DNA of 10,581 bases from an uncultured Peptococcaceae bacterium. GTDB lineage: Bacteria > Bacillota > Peptococcia > Peptococcales > Peptococcaceae. The DNA lies in the NCBI GenBank assembly GCA_937922955.1, contig CALAKO010000225.1, forward strand, positions 1 to 10,581, in the 5' to 3' direction. Below the pieces are notes generated by a model. That model searched no databases. It had not been told where the DNA came from and worked only from the letters and a program-made list of their open reading frames with translations. How positions within the stretch are numbered: the stretch's first letter is position 1; each line of letters starts with the position of its first letter. Positions 1-5,832 of this stretch are shown one piece after another. The translations under genes and the position numbers were made by a program.

Positions 1-1266
1 AAGTATCATGAACAGGAAGCGATGATTGTTGCTCAGGCTGGTAAAGAAAAGAGCGTCACCATTGCGACCAACATGGCTGGTCGTGGGACCGACATTATCC
101 TTGGCGGCAATCCTCAGCTGCTGGCTGATGAGATTCTTCATAAAGAACACAAGGATGAAGAGGATATTACGCCGGAGATGCAGCGTGATGCGCTGGAAAC
201 CGCTAAAGAAATGTGTGCAGCAGATCATCAGTGTGTGGTTGACGAAGGCGGCTTGTACATCATCGGTACAGAACGCCATGAAGCACGTCGTATCGACAAT
301 CAGCTGCGTGGTCGAAGTGGACGTCAGGGGGATCCTGGGTACACTCAGTTCTACATTTCTTTGGAAGACGATTTGATGCGCCGCTTCGGTGCTGAAACCT
401 TGCCGGCAATTATGGATAAGGTTGGCATGAATGATGAAATGCCAATTGAAAACCGCATGGTCAGCCGCACCATCGAAAATGCACAGAAACGCGTTGAAGC
501 GCGCAACTTTGAAGCTCGTAAAAACATCCTCGAGTACGACGATGTAATGAATCGTCAGCGTGAGATCATTTATGATCAACGTCGCCAGGTTCTGCAGGGG
601 CATAATATGGCCGAAAGCATTGGTGCCATGATTGACCGTCTGGTTGATTCTGTTTGCGATGAAGCGGCGCATGGTGAAACCTATCCAGAGGCATGGAATC
701 TTGAACAGCTGACCACACGCTTGATGGAAATTTTCAATTTCCCAGATGGCGTGGATACGTCGGAATTCCCGAACATGACCAGTGAAGAAGTGCGTGATGC
801 GCTCAAGGAAAAGGCACGCGCGCGTTATGCTGCCAAAGAAGAAGAGATTGGCTCAGAAATCTTCCATGATTTTGAGCGCAACATCCTTTTGCGCAATGTT
901 GACATGAACTGGATGAATCATCTTGATGCGATGGATCAAATGCGTCAAGGGATTGGGTTGCGTGCTTATGGTCAGCACAAGCCGATTGATGAATATCGTA
1001 ATGAATCTTATGATATGTTCAACGAAATGACCTATAACATTCAGTATGACACGATTCGTATGCTCTTTGCTGTTACCATCCGTCGCCAAGAAGAAGTGCA
1101 GCAGGATGAAAACAAAGAAGAACGTACCGACATTTTGAATGCGCGCCATGGCAACGAAGAACCTGTAAAAAAACAGCCGGTTTCTGTAAAAAAAGTTGGA
1201 CGCAATGATCCTTGCCCATGTGGCAGCGGGAAAAAGTATAAACATTGCTGTGGAAAGAATGCGTAA
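1..1266 (+). CDS. secA: Protein translocase ATPase SecA, C-terminal part (5' end outside window)
   Basis: SecA is the ATPase motor that pushes preproteins through the SecYEG channel at the cytoplasmic face of the membrane. The reading frame is already open at base 1, so this is the last 421 residues of a protein normally about 800-900 long. Visible, in fragment numbering: the second nucleotide-binding domain motif NMAGRGTDIILGG (from about residue 24), the helicase-like arginine motif RIDNQLRGRSGRQGDPG (from about 97), the scaffold helix around LEYDDVMNRQR, the helical region HLDAMDQMRQGIGLRAYGQ, and a C-terminal zinc-binding tail with C405, C407, H415 and C416 (CPCGSGKKYKHCC). In known SecA proteins that tail binds zinc and contacts SecB or ribosomes and lipids. 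A charged linker precedes the tail. The gene ends in TAA, followed 12 bases on by a terminator hairpin, with prfB next. Nothing looks broken; the only truncation is the window edge. Confidence 0.98.
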   Translation, partial: KYHEQEAMIVAQAGKEKSVTIATNMAGRGTDIILGGNPQLLADEILHKEHKDEEDITPEMQRDALETAKEMCAADHQCVVDEGGLYIIGTERHEARRIDNQLRGRSGRQGDPGYTQFYISLEDDLMRRFGAETLPAIMDKVGMNDEMPIENRMVSRTIENAQKRVEARNFEARKNILEYDDVMNRQREIIYDQRRQVLQGHNMAESIGAMIDRLVDSVCDEAAHGETYPEAWNLEQLTTRLMEIFNFPDGVDTSEFPNMTSEEVRDALKEKARARYAAKEEEIGSEIFHDFERNILLRNVDMNWMNHLDAMDQMRQGIGLRAYGQHKPIDEYRNESYDMFNEMTYNIQYDTIRMLFAVTIRRQEEVQQDENKEERTDILNARHGNEEPVKKQPVSVKKVGRNDPCPCGSGKKYKHCCGKNA

Positions 1267-1278
1267 ATGTAAAAATGA

Positions 1279-1310
1279 GACAAAGCCGAAACCATCGGCT
1301 TTGTCTTTTT
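1279..1310 (+). terminator. Intrinsic terminator between secA and prfB
   Basis: A perfect 11-bp stem, GACAAAGCCGA (1279-1289) with TCGGCTTTGTC (1295-1305), encloses the 5-base loop AACCA and is followed by five T (1306-1310). This is a standard rho-independent terminator for secA. It ends only a few bases before the prfB ribosome binding site (1315-1322), so no promoter can fit between them. prfB transcripts must start upstream and read through this hairpin, which could therefore act as a partial terminator or attenuator. Confidence 0.85.
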
Positions 1311-1328
1311 GATAAAAGGAGTGGGGTT

Positions 1329-2456
1329 ATGGACTACGAAACACATAAAGCGTTTGAAGACGCCAAACAGACTTTGAGCGATTTGAGCGAATCGCTGGAC
1401 TTGGAAGGCCGTGAGAAGCGTATTGCAGAAATTGATGAAATCATTTCAGCACCGGATTTCTGGAACAACCCAGAAGGCGGTCAAGCCATCATGCAGGAAA
1501 AGAAGCGCCTGGAAAGTAAGGTGGATCATTATAACAACTTGGCGGGGAAGATGGATGATTTGGAAGTCATGATTGAACTCGCTAAGGAAGAAAGCGATGC
1601 AGACCTGGAACAGGACATCGTTGATACCCTGACGGAAATCAGTAAAGAATTGGACGCATTTGAGCTGGAAACCATTCTCAATGGTGACTACGATGACAAT
1701 AATGCGATTCTTTCGATTCATCCAGGTGCTGGTGGAACGGAAAGCCAGGATTGGGCAGAAATGCTCTACCGCATGTATGTCCGCTGGGCAGAACGCCATG
1801 GCTACAAGGTGGATGTGTTGGATTATCTGGACGGTGATGAAGCCGGGATCAAGAGCGTTACCTTGATGATCAGCGGTGAAAACGCGTATGGGTATTTGAA
1901 GAGCGAAAAGGGTGTGCATCGTATGGTGCGTATCTCGCCTTTTGATGCGTCTGGACGCCGCCATACCTCGTTCACGGCTGTGGAAGTTATGCCAGAAGTA
2001 GAAAATGATACCACTATTGAAATTGATGACAAGGATCTTAAGGTAGATACTTATCGTTCCAGTGGTGCTGGTGGTCAGCACGTTAACAAGACCGAGTCAG
2101 CCGTGCGTATTACACACATTCCTACTGGCATTGTGGTTCAGTGTCAGAATGAGCGTTCTCAGATTCAGAACCGTGCGACGGCTATGAAAATGCTGACCTC
2201 TCGTCTGGTTGAAGAAAAAATCAAACAGCAGGAAGCCGAAATTGCACGCTTGCAGGGTGAACAACAGGAAATTGGCTGGGGTTCCCAGATTCGTTCCTAC
2301 GTGTTCCATCCATATACCTTGGTTAAAGACCATCGTACCAATTTCGAAAAGGGGAACGTCAATGCCGTTATGGATGGCGAAATTGATGAATTCATCAATG
2401 CTTGGCTGAAGCAGCAGGCTGCTAAACAGCTGGCTTACAATCAGCAGAATAAATAA
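1329..2456 (+). CDS. prfB: Peptide chain release factor 2 (RF2)
   Basis: RF2 recognises UGA and UAA stop codons in the ribosomal A site and triggers release of the finished peptide. The ATG at 1329 was chosen because AAAGGAG (1315-1321) lies at good spacing. An open frame continues upstream to 1245 but has no ribosome binding site and runs through the terminator hairpin. The product is 375 residues, normal for RF2. It shows an N-terminal helical region, the RF2-specific anticodon-like tripeptide SPF at residues 203-205 (RF1 would have PxT), and the catalytic GGQ at 248-250, whose glutamine is normally methylated by PrmC. Most RF2 genes carry an in-frame UGA near codon 25 that is bypassed by a +1 frameshift, so that RF2 represses itself. 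Here the equivalent stretch reads CTG GAC TTG (codons 23-25, 1395-1403) with no stop and no slippery CTTTGAC, so the whole protein is in one frame. A terminator follows at 2470. Confidence 0.98.
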   Translation: MDYETHKAFEDAKQTLSDLSESLDLEGREKRIAEIDEIISAPDFWNNPEGGQAIMQEKKRLESKVDHYNNLAGKMDDLEVMIELAKEESDADLEQDIVDTLTEISKELDAFELETILNGDYDDNNAILSIHPGAGGTESQDWAEMLYRMYVRWAERHGYKVDVLDYLDGDEAGIKSVTLMISGENAYGYLKSEKGVHRMVRISPFDASGRRHTSFTAVEVMPEVENDTTIEIDDKDLKVDTYRSSGAGGQHVNKTESAVRITHIPTGIVVQCQNERSQIQNRATAMKMLTSRLVEEKIKQQEAEIARLQGEQQEIGWGSQIRSYVFHPYTLVKDHRTNFEKGNVNAVMDGEIDEFINAWLKQQAAKQLAYNQQNK

Positions 2457-2469
2457 TGCTGCAGCTATT

Positions 2470-2496
2470 AAGACCGCTTTGTGAAGCGGTCTTTTT
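2470..2496 (+). terminator. Intrinsic terminator after prfB
   Basis: AAGACCGCTT (2470-2479) pairs perfectly with AAGCGGTCTT (2484-2493) around the loop TGTG, and the T run 2492-2496 follows. It begins 14 bases after the prfB stop and should end the prfB transcript. Confidence 0.9.
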
Positions 2497-2599
2497 CTAT
2501 ATGATGAACAAAGTTGATGCACAATGGATATATATGCCGTGGTGAGAGATTATAAATAATGATAAAAATGATTGTAGCAGAGAGAAAGTAGATGAAACA

Positions 2600-3226
2600 A
2601 TGAAAGAACGTCCGGATTTTTTTGTACTGACATCGTATGAGGAGTTTGAACAATATTATTGGTATCGAGCGGAACTACAAAAAATATGCAAGCAATTGCA
2701 AATGAGCTCAAGTGGAACAAAGCAGGAATTGAACAATCAGATCAAAGATTATTTTGAGGGGAAAGGCGCCTCAAAGGTATCTTCTGTTGTAAAAATTCAA
2801 TCAGATGCCCCTTTGGCGTTGAGTACACCTCTGTTGCACTGTGGATTTGCATTTAATAAGAAATTCAGAAGGTTTTTTTCAAAACAGACAGGGATTGAAC
2901 CTTTCAAGTTTACAGCGGATATGGCGGCAGCATGGAGACGTGTTAAAAAAGAAAACGATGAAACGTTTACATTGCAGGATATGCTGGATGTTTTCTATGG
3001 CGTCTCAGACTATGCTGTTTACGATTCCAGCGTGTGTCAATGGAATCAATTTGTAAAGGATTTTTGTGCCGATGAGCGAAACAAGCGTTTTAAGAATAAA
3101 TTGCAAACAGCTGCTGTGCTATGGAAGATTGTCAGAGATTCGCCGATGCAGAAAACCTATTCCTATGACTTGGTCGAGCAATATGAGGCGATGTTAGTGG
3201 AAAACACGTTGCCTACAGATGATTGA
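2600..3226 (+). CDS. SAP domain protein with DUF6434 domain, function unknown
   Basis: This is a 208-residue soluble protein with no signal peptide or membrane segment. Residues about 14-54 (EFEQYYWYRAELQKIC, then GTKQELNNQI) match the SAP fold, a short helix-turn-helix-like module that usually binds DNA. Residues about 78-135, with the pattern FNKKFRRFFSKQTG and FKFTADMAAAW, resemble DUF6434. A third helical segment (about 146-192, NQFVKDFCADERNKRF) looks like a related repeat. This pairing occurs in small standalone Bacillota proteins; I infer nucleic-acid binding but no process. The ATG at 2600 is preceded only by a weak AGAGAAAG (2581-2588). A tiny MKQ reading frame (ATG at 2592) stops at TGA 2601-2603, overlapping this start. 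No convincing -35/-10 pair is visible in 2497-2599. The gene is richer in AT than its neighbours (about 35% GC in 2641-2700 against about 50% in 5401-5460), which hints at separate ancestry. Its 3' end faces a convergent gene. Confidence 0.85.
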   Translation: MKERPDFFVLTSYEEFEQYYWYRAELQKICKQLQMSSSGTKQELNNQIKDYFEGKGASKVSSVVKIQSDAPLALSTPLLHCGFAFNKKFRRFFSKQTGIEPFKFTADMAAAWRRVKKENDETFTLQDMLDVFYGVSDYAVYDSSVCQWNQFVKDFCADERNKRFKNKLQTAAVLWKIVRDSPMQKTYSYDLVEQYEAMLVENTLPTDD

Positions 3227-3264
3227 ATGAAATTGCAGCAAGGTTCCAATAATCGTATAAAGTC

Positions 3265-3299
3265 AAAAAAACTCGCAGCGGCTTGCTGCGAGTTTTTTT
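3265..3299. terminator. Bidirectional intrinsic terminator between convergent genes
   Basis: ACTCGCAGC (3271-3279) pairs with GCTGCGAGT (3285-3293) around the loop GGCTT. An A run (3265-3271) lies on the left and a T run (3293-3299) on the right, so the hairpin carries a U tract whichever strand is transcribed. It sits exactly between the plus-strand SAP gene and the minus-strand gene ending at 3301 and should terminate both. Confidence 0.9.
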
Positions 3300-3300
3300 G

Positions 3301-3762
3301 TTATCTTCCTAAAGCCTGTAAGTCTTTGAGCGTGGCGTCAAGGTTACGGCCATGCCAGTAATCATCGGTGCCATAGAACAGTTTCAGCCCGTCAAAGCTT
3401 AAATAGGCTGATGAACGAAACCCCATGAGTTCTTTTTGCTGAGCGGTTAAACGGAGAGTATCGGTTGTGGTATTGATGGTGATCACGTCATTAAATCCGT
3501 CTTCGTCGATGTTGACTGATTGAATGTCGTCATAGGAGATTTCCAGAGTGACTTCCTTTTTTAGCGCCAGCGTCAGCTTGCTAAACGGAATGAGAACAAT
3601 TTTTCCTTTACAAAGCTGCAGCACATAGAATTCCGCGTTGAAAAATTCAGCGATGCGTGCACTGAGATTTTTTGGCGCAAATTTGACAACGATGGCACGA
3701 TCTTCAAGCGGATCAAGACCAAGTTCAACAAGTGTAGCAATTAATGTTTTTTGACTAGCCAT
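3301..3762 (-). CDS. Hypothetical protein, beta-rich, possibly bacterial PH-like domain
   Basis: I do not recognise this 153-residue protein with confidence. The ATG at 3762 (minus strand) was chosen because a near-perfect AAGGAGG (3772-3778) lies 9 bases before it; the frame stays open 15 codons further up but without such a site, and would cover the probable promoter. Residues 1-20 look helical. Residues about 44-110 alternate hydrophobic residues in strand-like stretches (FYVLQLCKGKIVLIPF, VTLEISYDDIQSVNID, NDVITINT, DTLRLTAQQ). The SYDDIQSV and ELMGFRSS segments recall small PH-like (YokE/bPH-type) domains in which strands are followed by one helix. There is no signal peptide, transmembrane segment or obvious catalytic motif, so a cytoplasmic binding protein is the best inference. 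It is transcribed alone, with its own promoter and a shared terminator. Confidence 0.75.
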   Translation of the reverse strand: MASQKTLIATLVELGLDPLEDRAIVVKFAPKNLSARIAEFFNAEFYVLQLCKGKIVLIPFSKLTLALKKEVTLEISYDDIQSVNIDEDGFNDVITINTTTDTLRLTAQQKELMGFRSSAYLSFDGLKLFYGTDDYWHGRNLDATLKDLQALGR

Positions 3763-3796
3763 TTGAAACAGCCTCCTTAAAAAATAATACATCTCT

Positions 3797-3823
3797 ATTA
3801 TATACAAGGGGGGGTAATTTCAA
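3797..3823 (-). promoter_or_regulatory. Putative promoter of the 153-aa minus-strand gene, with C7 tract in spacer
   Basis: Read on the minus strand, TTGAAA (3823-3818) is followed by a 15-base spacer and then a perfect TATAAT (3802-3797). The predicted start of transcription is near 3790, leaving a short leader with AAGGAGG. The spacer is shorter than the 17-base optimum and contains seven consecutive C (seven G on the plus strand, 3808-3814). A TTGCTT at 3827-3822, with a 19-base spacer, is an alternative -35. Confidence 0.6.
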
Positions 3824-3986
3824 GCAAGAAAATATCTTTATGGAGAAAAATGGGCGCGATTGTGTTGTATGTTGGCTGAATGCGACTGTACAGGTACTTT
3901 TTTATCAGATGGAGCAAGTTTGTTGGTACGTTTTTGAAGAAGCGTGGTGATTAGAGTTAGCGGTGGAAGGCGTTGACAATTCTGTC

Positions 3987-4015
3987 TTGACAATCATATG
4001 GCTATTCGTTAAGAT
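3987..4015 (+). promoter_or_regulatory. Putative sigma-A-type promoter of tadA
   Basis: A consensus TTGACA (3987-3992) lies 17 bases before TAAGAT (4010-4015), which matches 4 of 6 bases of TATAAT. A second TTGACA at 3973-3978 lies 16 bases before CATATG (3995-4000) and may be a weaker overlapping promoter. Transcription would start near 4021, giving a very short leader before the tadA ribosome binding site. The rest of the gap, 3824-3972, holds nothing I can identify. Confidence 0.6.
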
Positions 4016-4038
4016 AATGTAGAGTCGAGGTGAGCTGG

Positions 4039-4491
4039 ATGGATCAAGAAATGATGCGTCAGGCCATTGTTGAAGCGCAAAAAGCGCTGGAACACCAGGA
4101 TGTGCCAATTGGAGCAGTGGTTGTCGTTGACGGCGAAATTGTTGGGCGAGGGTTCAACACGCGAGAACGAGATCATGATCCTTCTGGGCATGCCGAAATC
4201 AATGCGATGCGTGATGCAGCTAAGAAATTGGGACATTGGCAGTTGGACGGAGCGACCGTCTATGTGACGCATGAGCCTTGTCCGATGTGTGCAGGCGCAA
4301 TGCTGCTGGCTCGTGTTGGCACGGTGGTGTACGGTGCCAGCGAACCGACCTATGGTGTTTGTGGCAGTCAGATGAATCTTGTGCAGTTTCCGGGTTTTCC
4401 AAACAATGTGCGGATTCGCGGGCCGATTGCTCAGGAAACATGCAGTGCTTTGACTCGTGCGTTTTTTCAAGATTTACGAAAAACGCGTTAA
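4039..4491 (+). CDS. tadA: tRNA-specific adenosine deaminase TadA
   Basis: TadA deaminates adenosine 34 of tRNA-Arg(ACG) to inosine so that one tRNA can read several arginine codons. The ATG at 4039 was chosen because GAGGTGA (4027-4033) lies 5 bases before it; a GTG at 4030 in the same frame falls inside that ribosome binding site. The product is 150 residues, a normal length. It has the zinc-dependent cytidine/deoxycytidylate deaminase signature: H51-A-E53 (zinc ligand and proton-shuttling glutamate) and P-C81-x-x-C84 (two more zinc ligands). The region around NTRERDHDPSGHAEINAMRDA and GATVYVTHEPCPMCAGAM is typical of TadA rather than of free-nucleoside deaminases. A guanine deaminase is less likely given length and motif context. 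The gene has its own promoter and is followed after 12 bases by tRNA-Ser, so the two are probably cotranscribed up to the terminator at 4597-4633. Confidence 0.96.
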   Translation: MDQEMMRQAIVEAQKALEHQDVPIGAVVVVDGEIVGRGFNTRERDHDPSGHAEINAMRDAAKKLGHWQLDGATVYVTHEPCPMCAGAMLLARVGTVVYGASEPTYGVCGSQMNLVQFPGFPNNVRIRGPIAQETCSALTRAFFQDLRKTR

Positions 4492-4503
4492 ACAACTTTA
4501 TAT

Positions 4504-4591
4504 GGAGATGTACCCAAGTGGCTGAAGGGTCCGCACTCGAAATGCGGTAGGCGCTTCACGGCGCGCGAGAGTTCAAATCTCTCCATCTCCG
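4504..4591 (+). tRNA. tRNA-Ser (anticodon CGA)
   Basis: The acceptor strands GGAGATG (4504-4510) and CATCTCC (4584-4590) pair fully, with G4591 as discriminator. A D arm (CCC...GGG), the anticodon stem CCGCA/TGCGG around CTCGAAA, a long variable arm (GCGC...GCGC) and the T arm GAGAG-TTCAAAT-CTCTC are all present. The long variable arm marks a class II tRNA and anticodon CGA decodes UCG, so this is tRNA-Ser. CCA is not encoded. Only 12 bases separate it from tadA and no promoter is visible there, so it is probably processed from a tadA transcript. Confidence 0.96.
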
Positions 4592-4596
4592 TTTTT

Positions 4597-4633
4597 TGCC
4601 AGTTTGCACGAGTGTGTGGGCTGGCATTTTTTT
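4597..4633 (+). terminator. Intrinsic terminator after tRNA-Ser
   Basis: TGCCAG (4597-4602) pairs with CTGGCA (4621-4626). A possible inner GCAC/GTGT pairing lies within the long loop, and seven T (4627-4633) follow. It would end the tadA-tRNA-Ser transcript. Confidence 0.7.
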
Positions 4634-4651
4634 ACCAGCAACAGAAAATGC

Positions 4652-4679
4652 TTGACATTCGTGAAATCTGTGATATGAT
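4652..4679 (+). promoter_or_regulatory. Promoter of tRNA-Val
   Basis: A consensus TTGACA (4652-4657) lies 16 bases before TATGAT (4674-4679), which carries an extended -10 TG at 4671-4672. The predicted start is near 4686, a few bases before the mature tRNA at 4693. This fits a strong stable-RNA promoter. Confidence 0.8.
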
Positions 4680-4692
4680 AGTTAATGTCTTC

Positions 4693-4766
4693 GGGCGGTT
4701 AGCTCAGTTGGTTAGAGTATCTGCTTGACATGCAGGGGGTCGCTGGTTCGAGTCCAGTATCGCCCA
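4693..4766 (+). tRNA. tRNA-Val (anticodon GAC)
   Basis: The full 74-base cloverleaf can be folded. The acceptor is GGGCGGT/ATCGCCC with one G-T wobble, and A4766 is the discriminator. The D stem is GCTC/GAGT. The anticodon arm is TCTGC-TTGACAT-GCAGG, giving anticodon GAC for GUC/GUU valine codons. A 5-base variable loop is followed by the T arm GCTGG-TTCGAGT-CCAGT. CCA is not encoded. It is a single-gene unit with its own promoter and terminator. Confidence 0.96.
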
Positions 4767-4773
4767 GATCGAA

Positions 4774-4807
4774 GAAAAACGCATTCTGTTCAAGAGTGCG
4801 TTTTTTT
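4774..4807 (+). terminator. Intrinsic terminator after tRNA-Val
   Basis: ACGCATTCT (4779-4787) pairs with AGAGTGCGT (4793-4801), with one T-G wobble, around GTTCA. The stem can extend through flanking A and T runs, and the T tract 4801-4807 follows. Confidence 0.85.
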
Positions 4808-4820
4808 ATTTTCTAAGCTG

Positions 4821-4829
4821 TGATATAAT
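4821..4829 (+). promoter_or_regulatory. Extended -10 promoter of the DUF2156-GNAT operon
   Basis: A perfect TATAAT (4824-4829) is preceded by TGA (4821-4823), making an extended -10. The -35 position falls in the T tract of the preceding terminator and is poor, as is common for extended -10 promoters. The predicted start near 4836 gives a leader of about 58 bases. Confidence 0.65.
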
Positions 4830-4893
4830 TGTCTATTGTATTGTGAAATAGTAGGAATACCGAAAGACTAATTTGAAGAGGTGTATTCATTTG

Positions 4894-5832
4894 ATGCTTG
4901 GTTTCAAGGAACTGGAGCTTTCAGACAAAGATATTTTAAATAGATTTTTTACAGCCTGTCAGAACCAGAATACAGAGTGTTCATTCACCAACTTATTTAT
5001 GTGGCGCCGTTGTTACGCGGTGCGTTGGGCGGTGACGGATAATCATTTGATTGTAGAGCCAAACGCTTTTGAAGAAAGCTGGATCTTGCCGCCGTATGGC
5101 TTGGAAGAAAACGATGACCTGTTCCGCGCAGCTATTGAGCATGCGGCAGAGGATTATCGCGATCGCCATAAGCAGCTGGTTATTCGCGCGGTGACAGAAT
5201 ATGACCGTGAGCGACTGGAACGTCTTTTTCCTGGCAAGTTTGAATTTGAAGAAGAACCGGACATTGAAGACTATATTTATGACGCTGAGAAAATGCGGAC
5301 GTTAAAAGGACGCAAGTTAAGCAAAAAGCGCAATCATATCAATGCGTTCAAATCAGAGCATCCTGATTATGAGTTGGTGCCGTTGACGCCATACAATGCA
5401 GAATTGGCCTGGGATTTTGTCGAACATTGGTGCGGTGAACGCAATCGTGAAGAAGGCATCAATGACAGCTTGCTGTGTGAACGAGAAGCCATTGCGGATG
5501 CTTTGATGAATATGGCCGCTTTAGATTTTAAAGGGCTGATGGTTCGGGTGGATGGCCGAATTGTGGCTATGACATTTGGTGACATGGTTAATCGCAACAC
5601 GGTATTGGTGCATGTGGAAAAAGCTTTTGCTGAATATAGAGGGCTGTATCCGTTGATTAACCAGGAGTTTTTGAATTATTACTGGCAGGATGCAGAGTTT
5701 GTTAACCGTGAAGAGGATATGGGCCTTGAAGGCCTGCGTCACGCTAAGCAGTCGTATTATCCGGTATACCAGGTGACCAAATATAAGGGTGTGTTGAAAG
5801 ATGAGCCAGCAACAGATCAGAATGGCCACTGA
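4894..5832 (+). CDS. DUF2156 (phosphatidylglycerol lysyltransferase C-terminal-like) protein
   Basis: This 312-residue cytoplasmic-looking protein belongs to the DUF2156 family, which has the double GNAT-like fold found in the C-terminal aminoacyl-transfer domain of MprF. The recognisable features are the N-terminal pattern ECSFTNLFMWRR (about 28-39), the basic motif GRKLSKKRNHINAFK (about 139-153) typical of this family, and a second GNAT half with GLMVRVDGRIVAMTFGD followed by VEKAFAEYRGLYPLINQEF. There are no membrane segments, so it is not full MprF and lipid modification cannot be assumed; the substrate is unknown. The ATG at 4894 was chosen, but TTG at 4891, one codon earlier, is spaced slightly better from GAGGTG (4878-4883). 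A TTG at 4873 overlaps the ribosome binding site region and is unlikely. The next gene starts inside this one with a 32-base overlap, so the two are translationally linked and probably act in one pathway. Confidence 0.88.
   Translation: MLGFKELELSDKDILNRFFTACQNQNTECSFTNLFMWRRCYAVRWAVTDNHLIVEPNAFEESWILPPYGLEENDDLFRAAIEHAAEDYRDRHKQLVIRAVTEYDRERLERLFPGKFEFEEEPDIEDYIYDAEKMRTLKGRKLSKKRNHINAFKSEHPDYELVPLTPYNAELAWDFVEHWCGERNREEGINDSLLCEREAIADALMNMAALDFKGLMVRVDGRIVAMTFGDMVNRNTVLVHVEKAFAEYRGLYPLINQEFLNYYWQDAEFVNREEDMGLEGLRHAKQSYYPVYQVTKYKGVLKDEPATDQNGH

Noticed and set aside
1245..1328. Open frame extending prfB upstream by 28 codons, including an ATG at 1275.
   Set aside because: It runs through the terminator hairpin, has no ribosome binding site, and the extra residues do not resemble RF2; ATG 1329 has a good site.
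1446..2522. Long minus-strand open frames opposite prfB (about 211 and 141 codons).
   Set aside because: They are antisense to a clearly conserved gene, lack ribosome binding sites, and have no recognisable protein features.
4009..4550. Several open frames overlapping tadA and tRNA-Ser on both strands.
   Set aside because: One plus-strand frame runs through tRNA-Ser and the others are antisense to tadA; none has a proper ribosome binding site.
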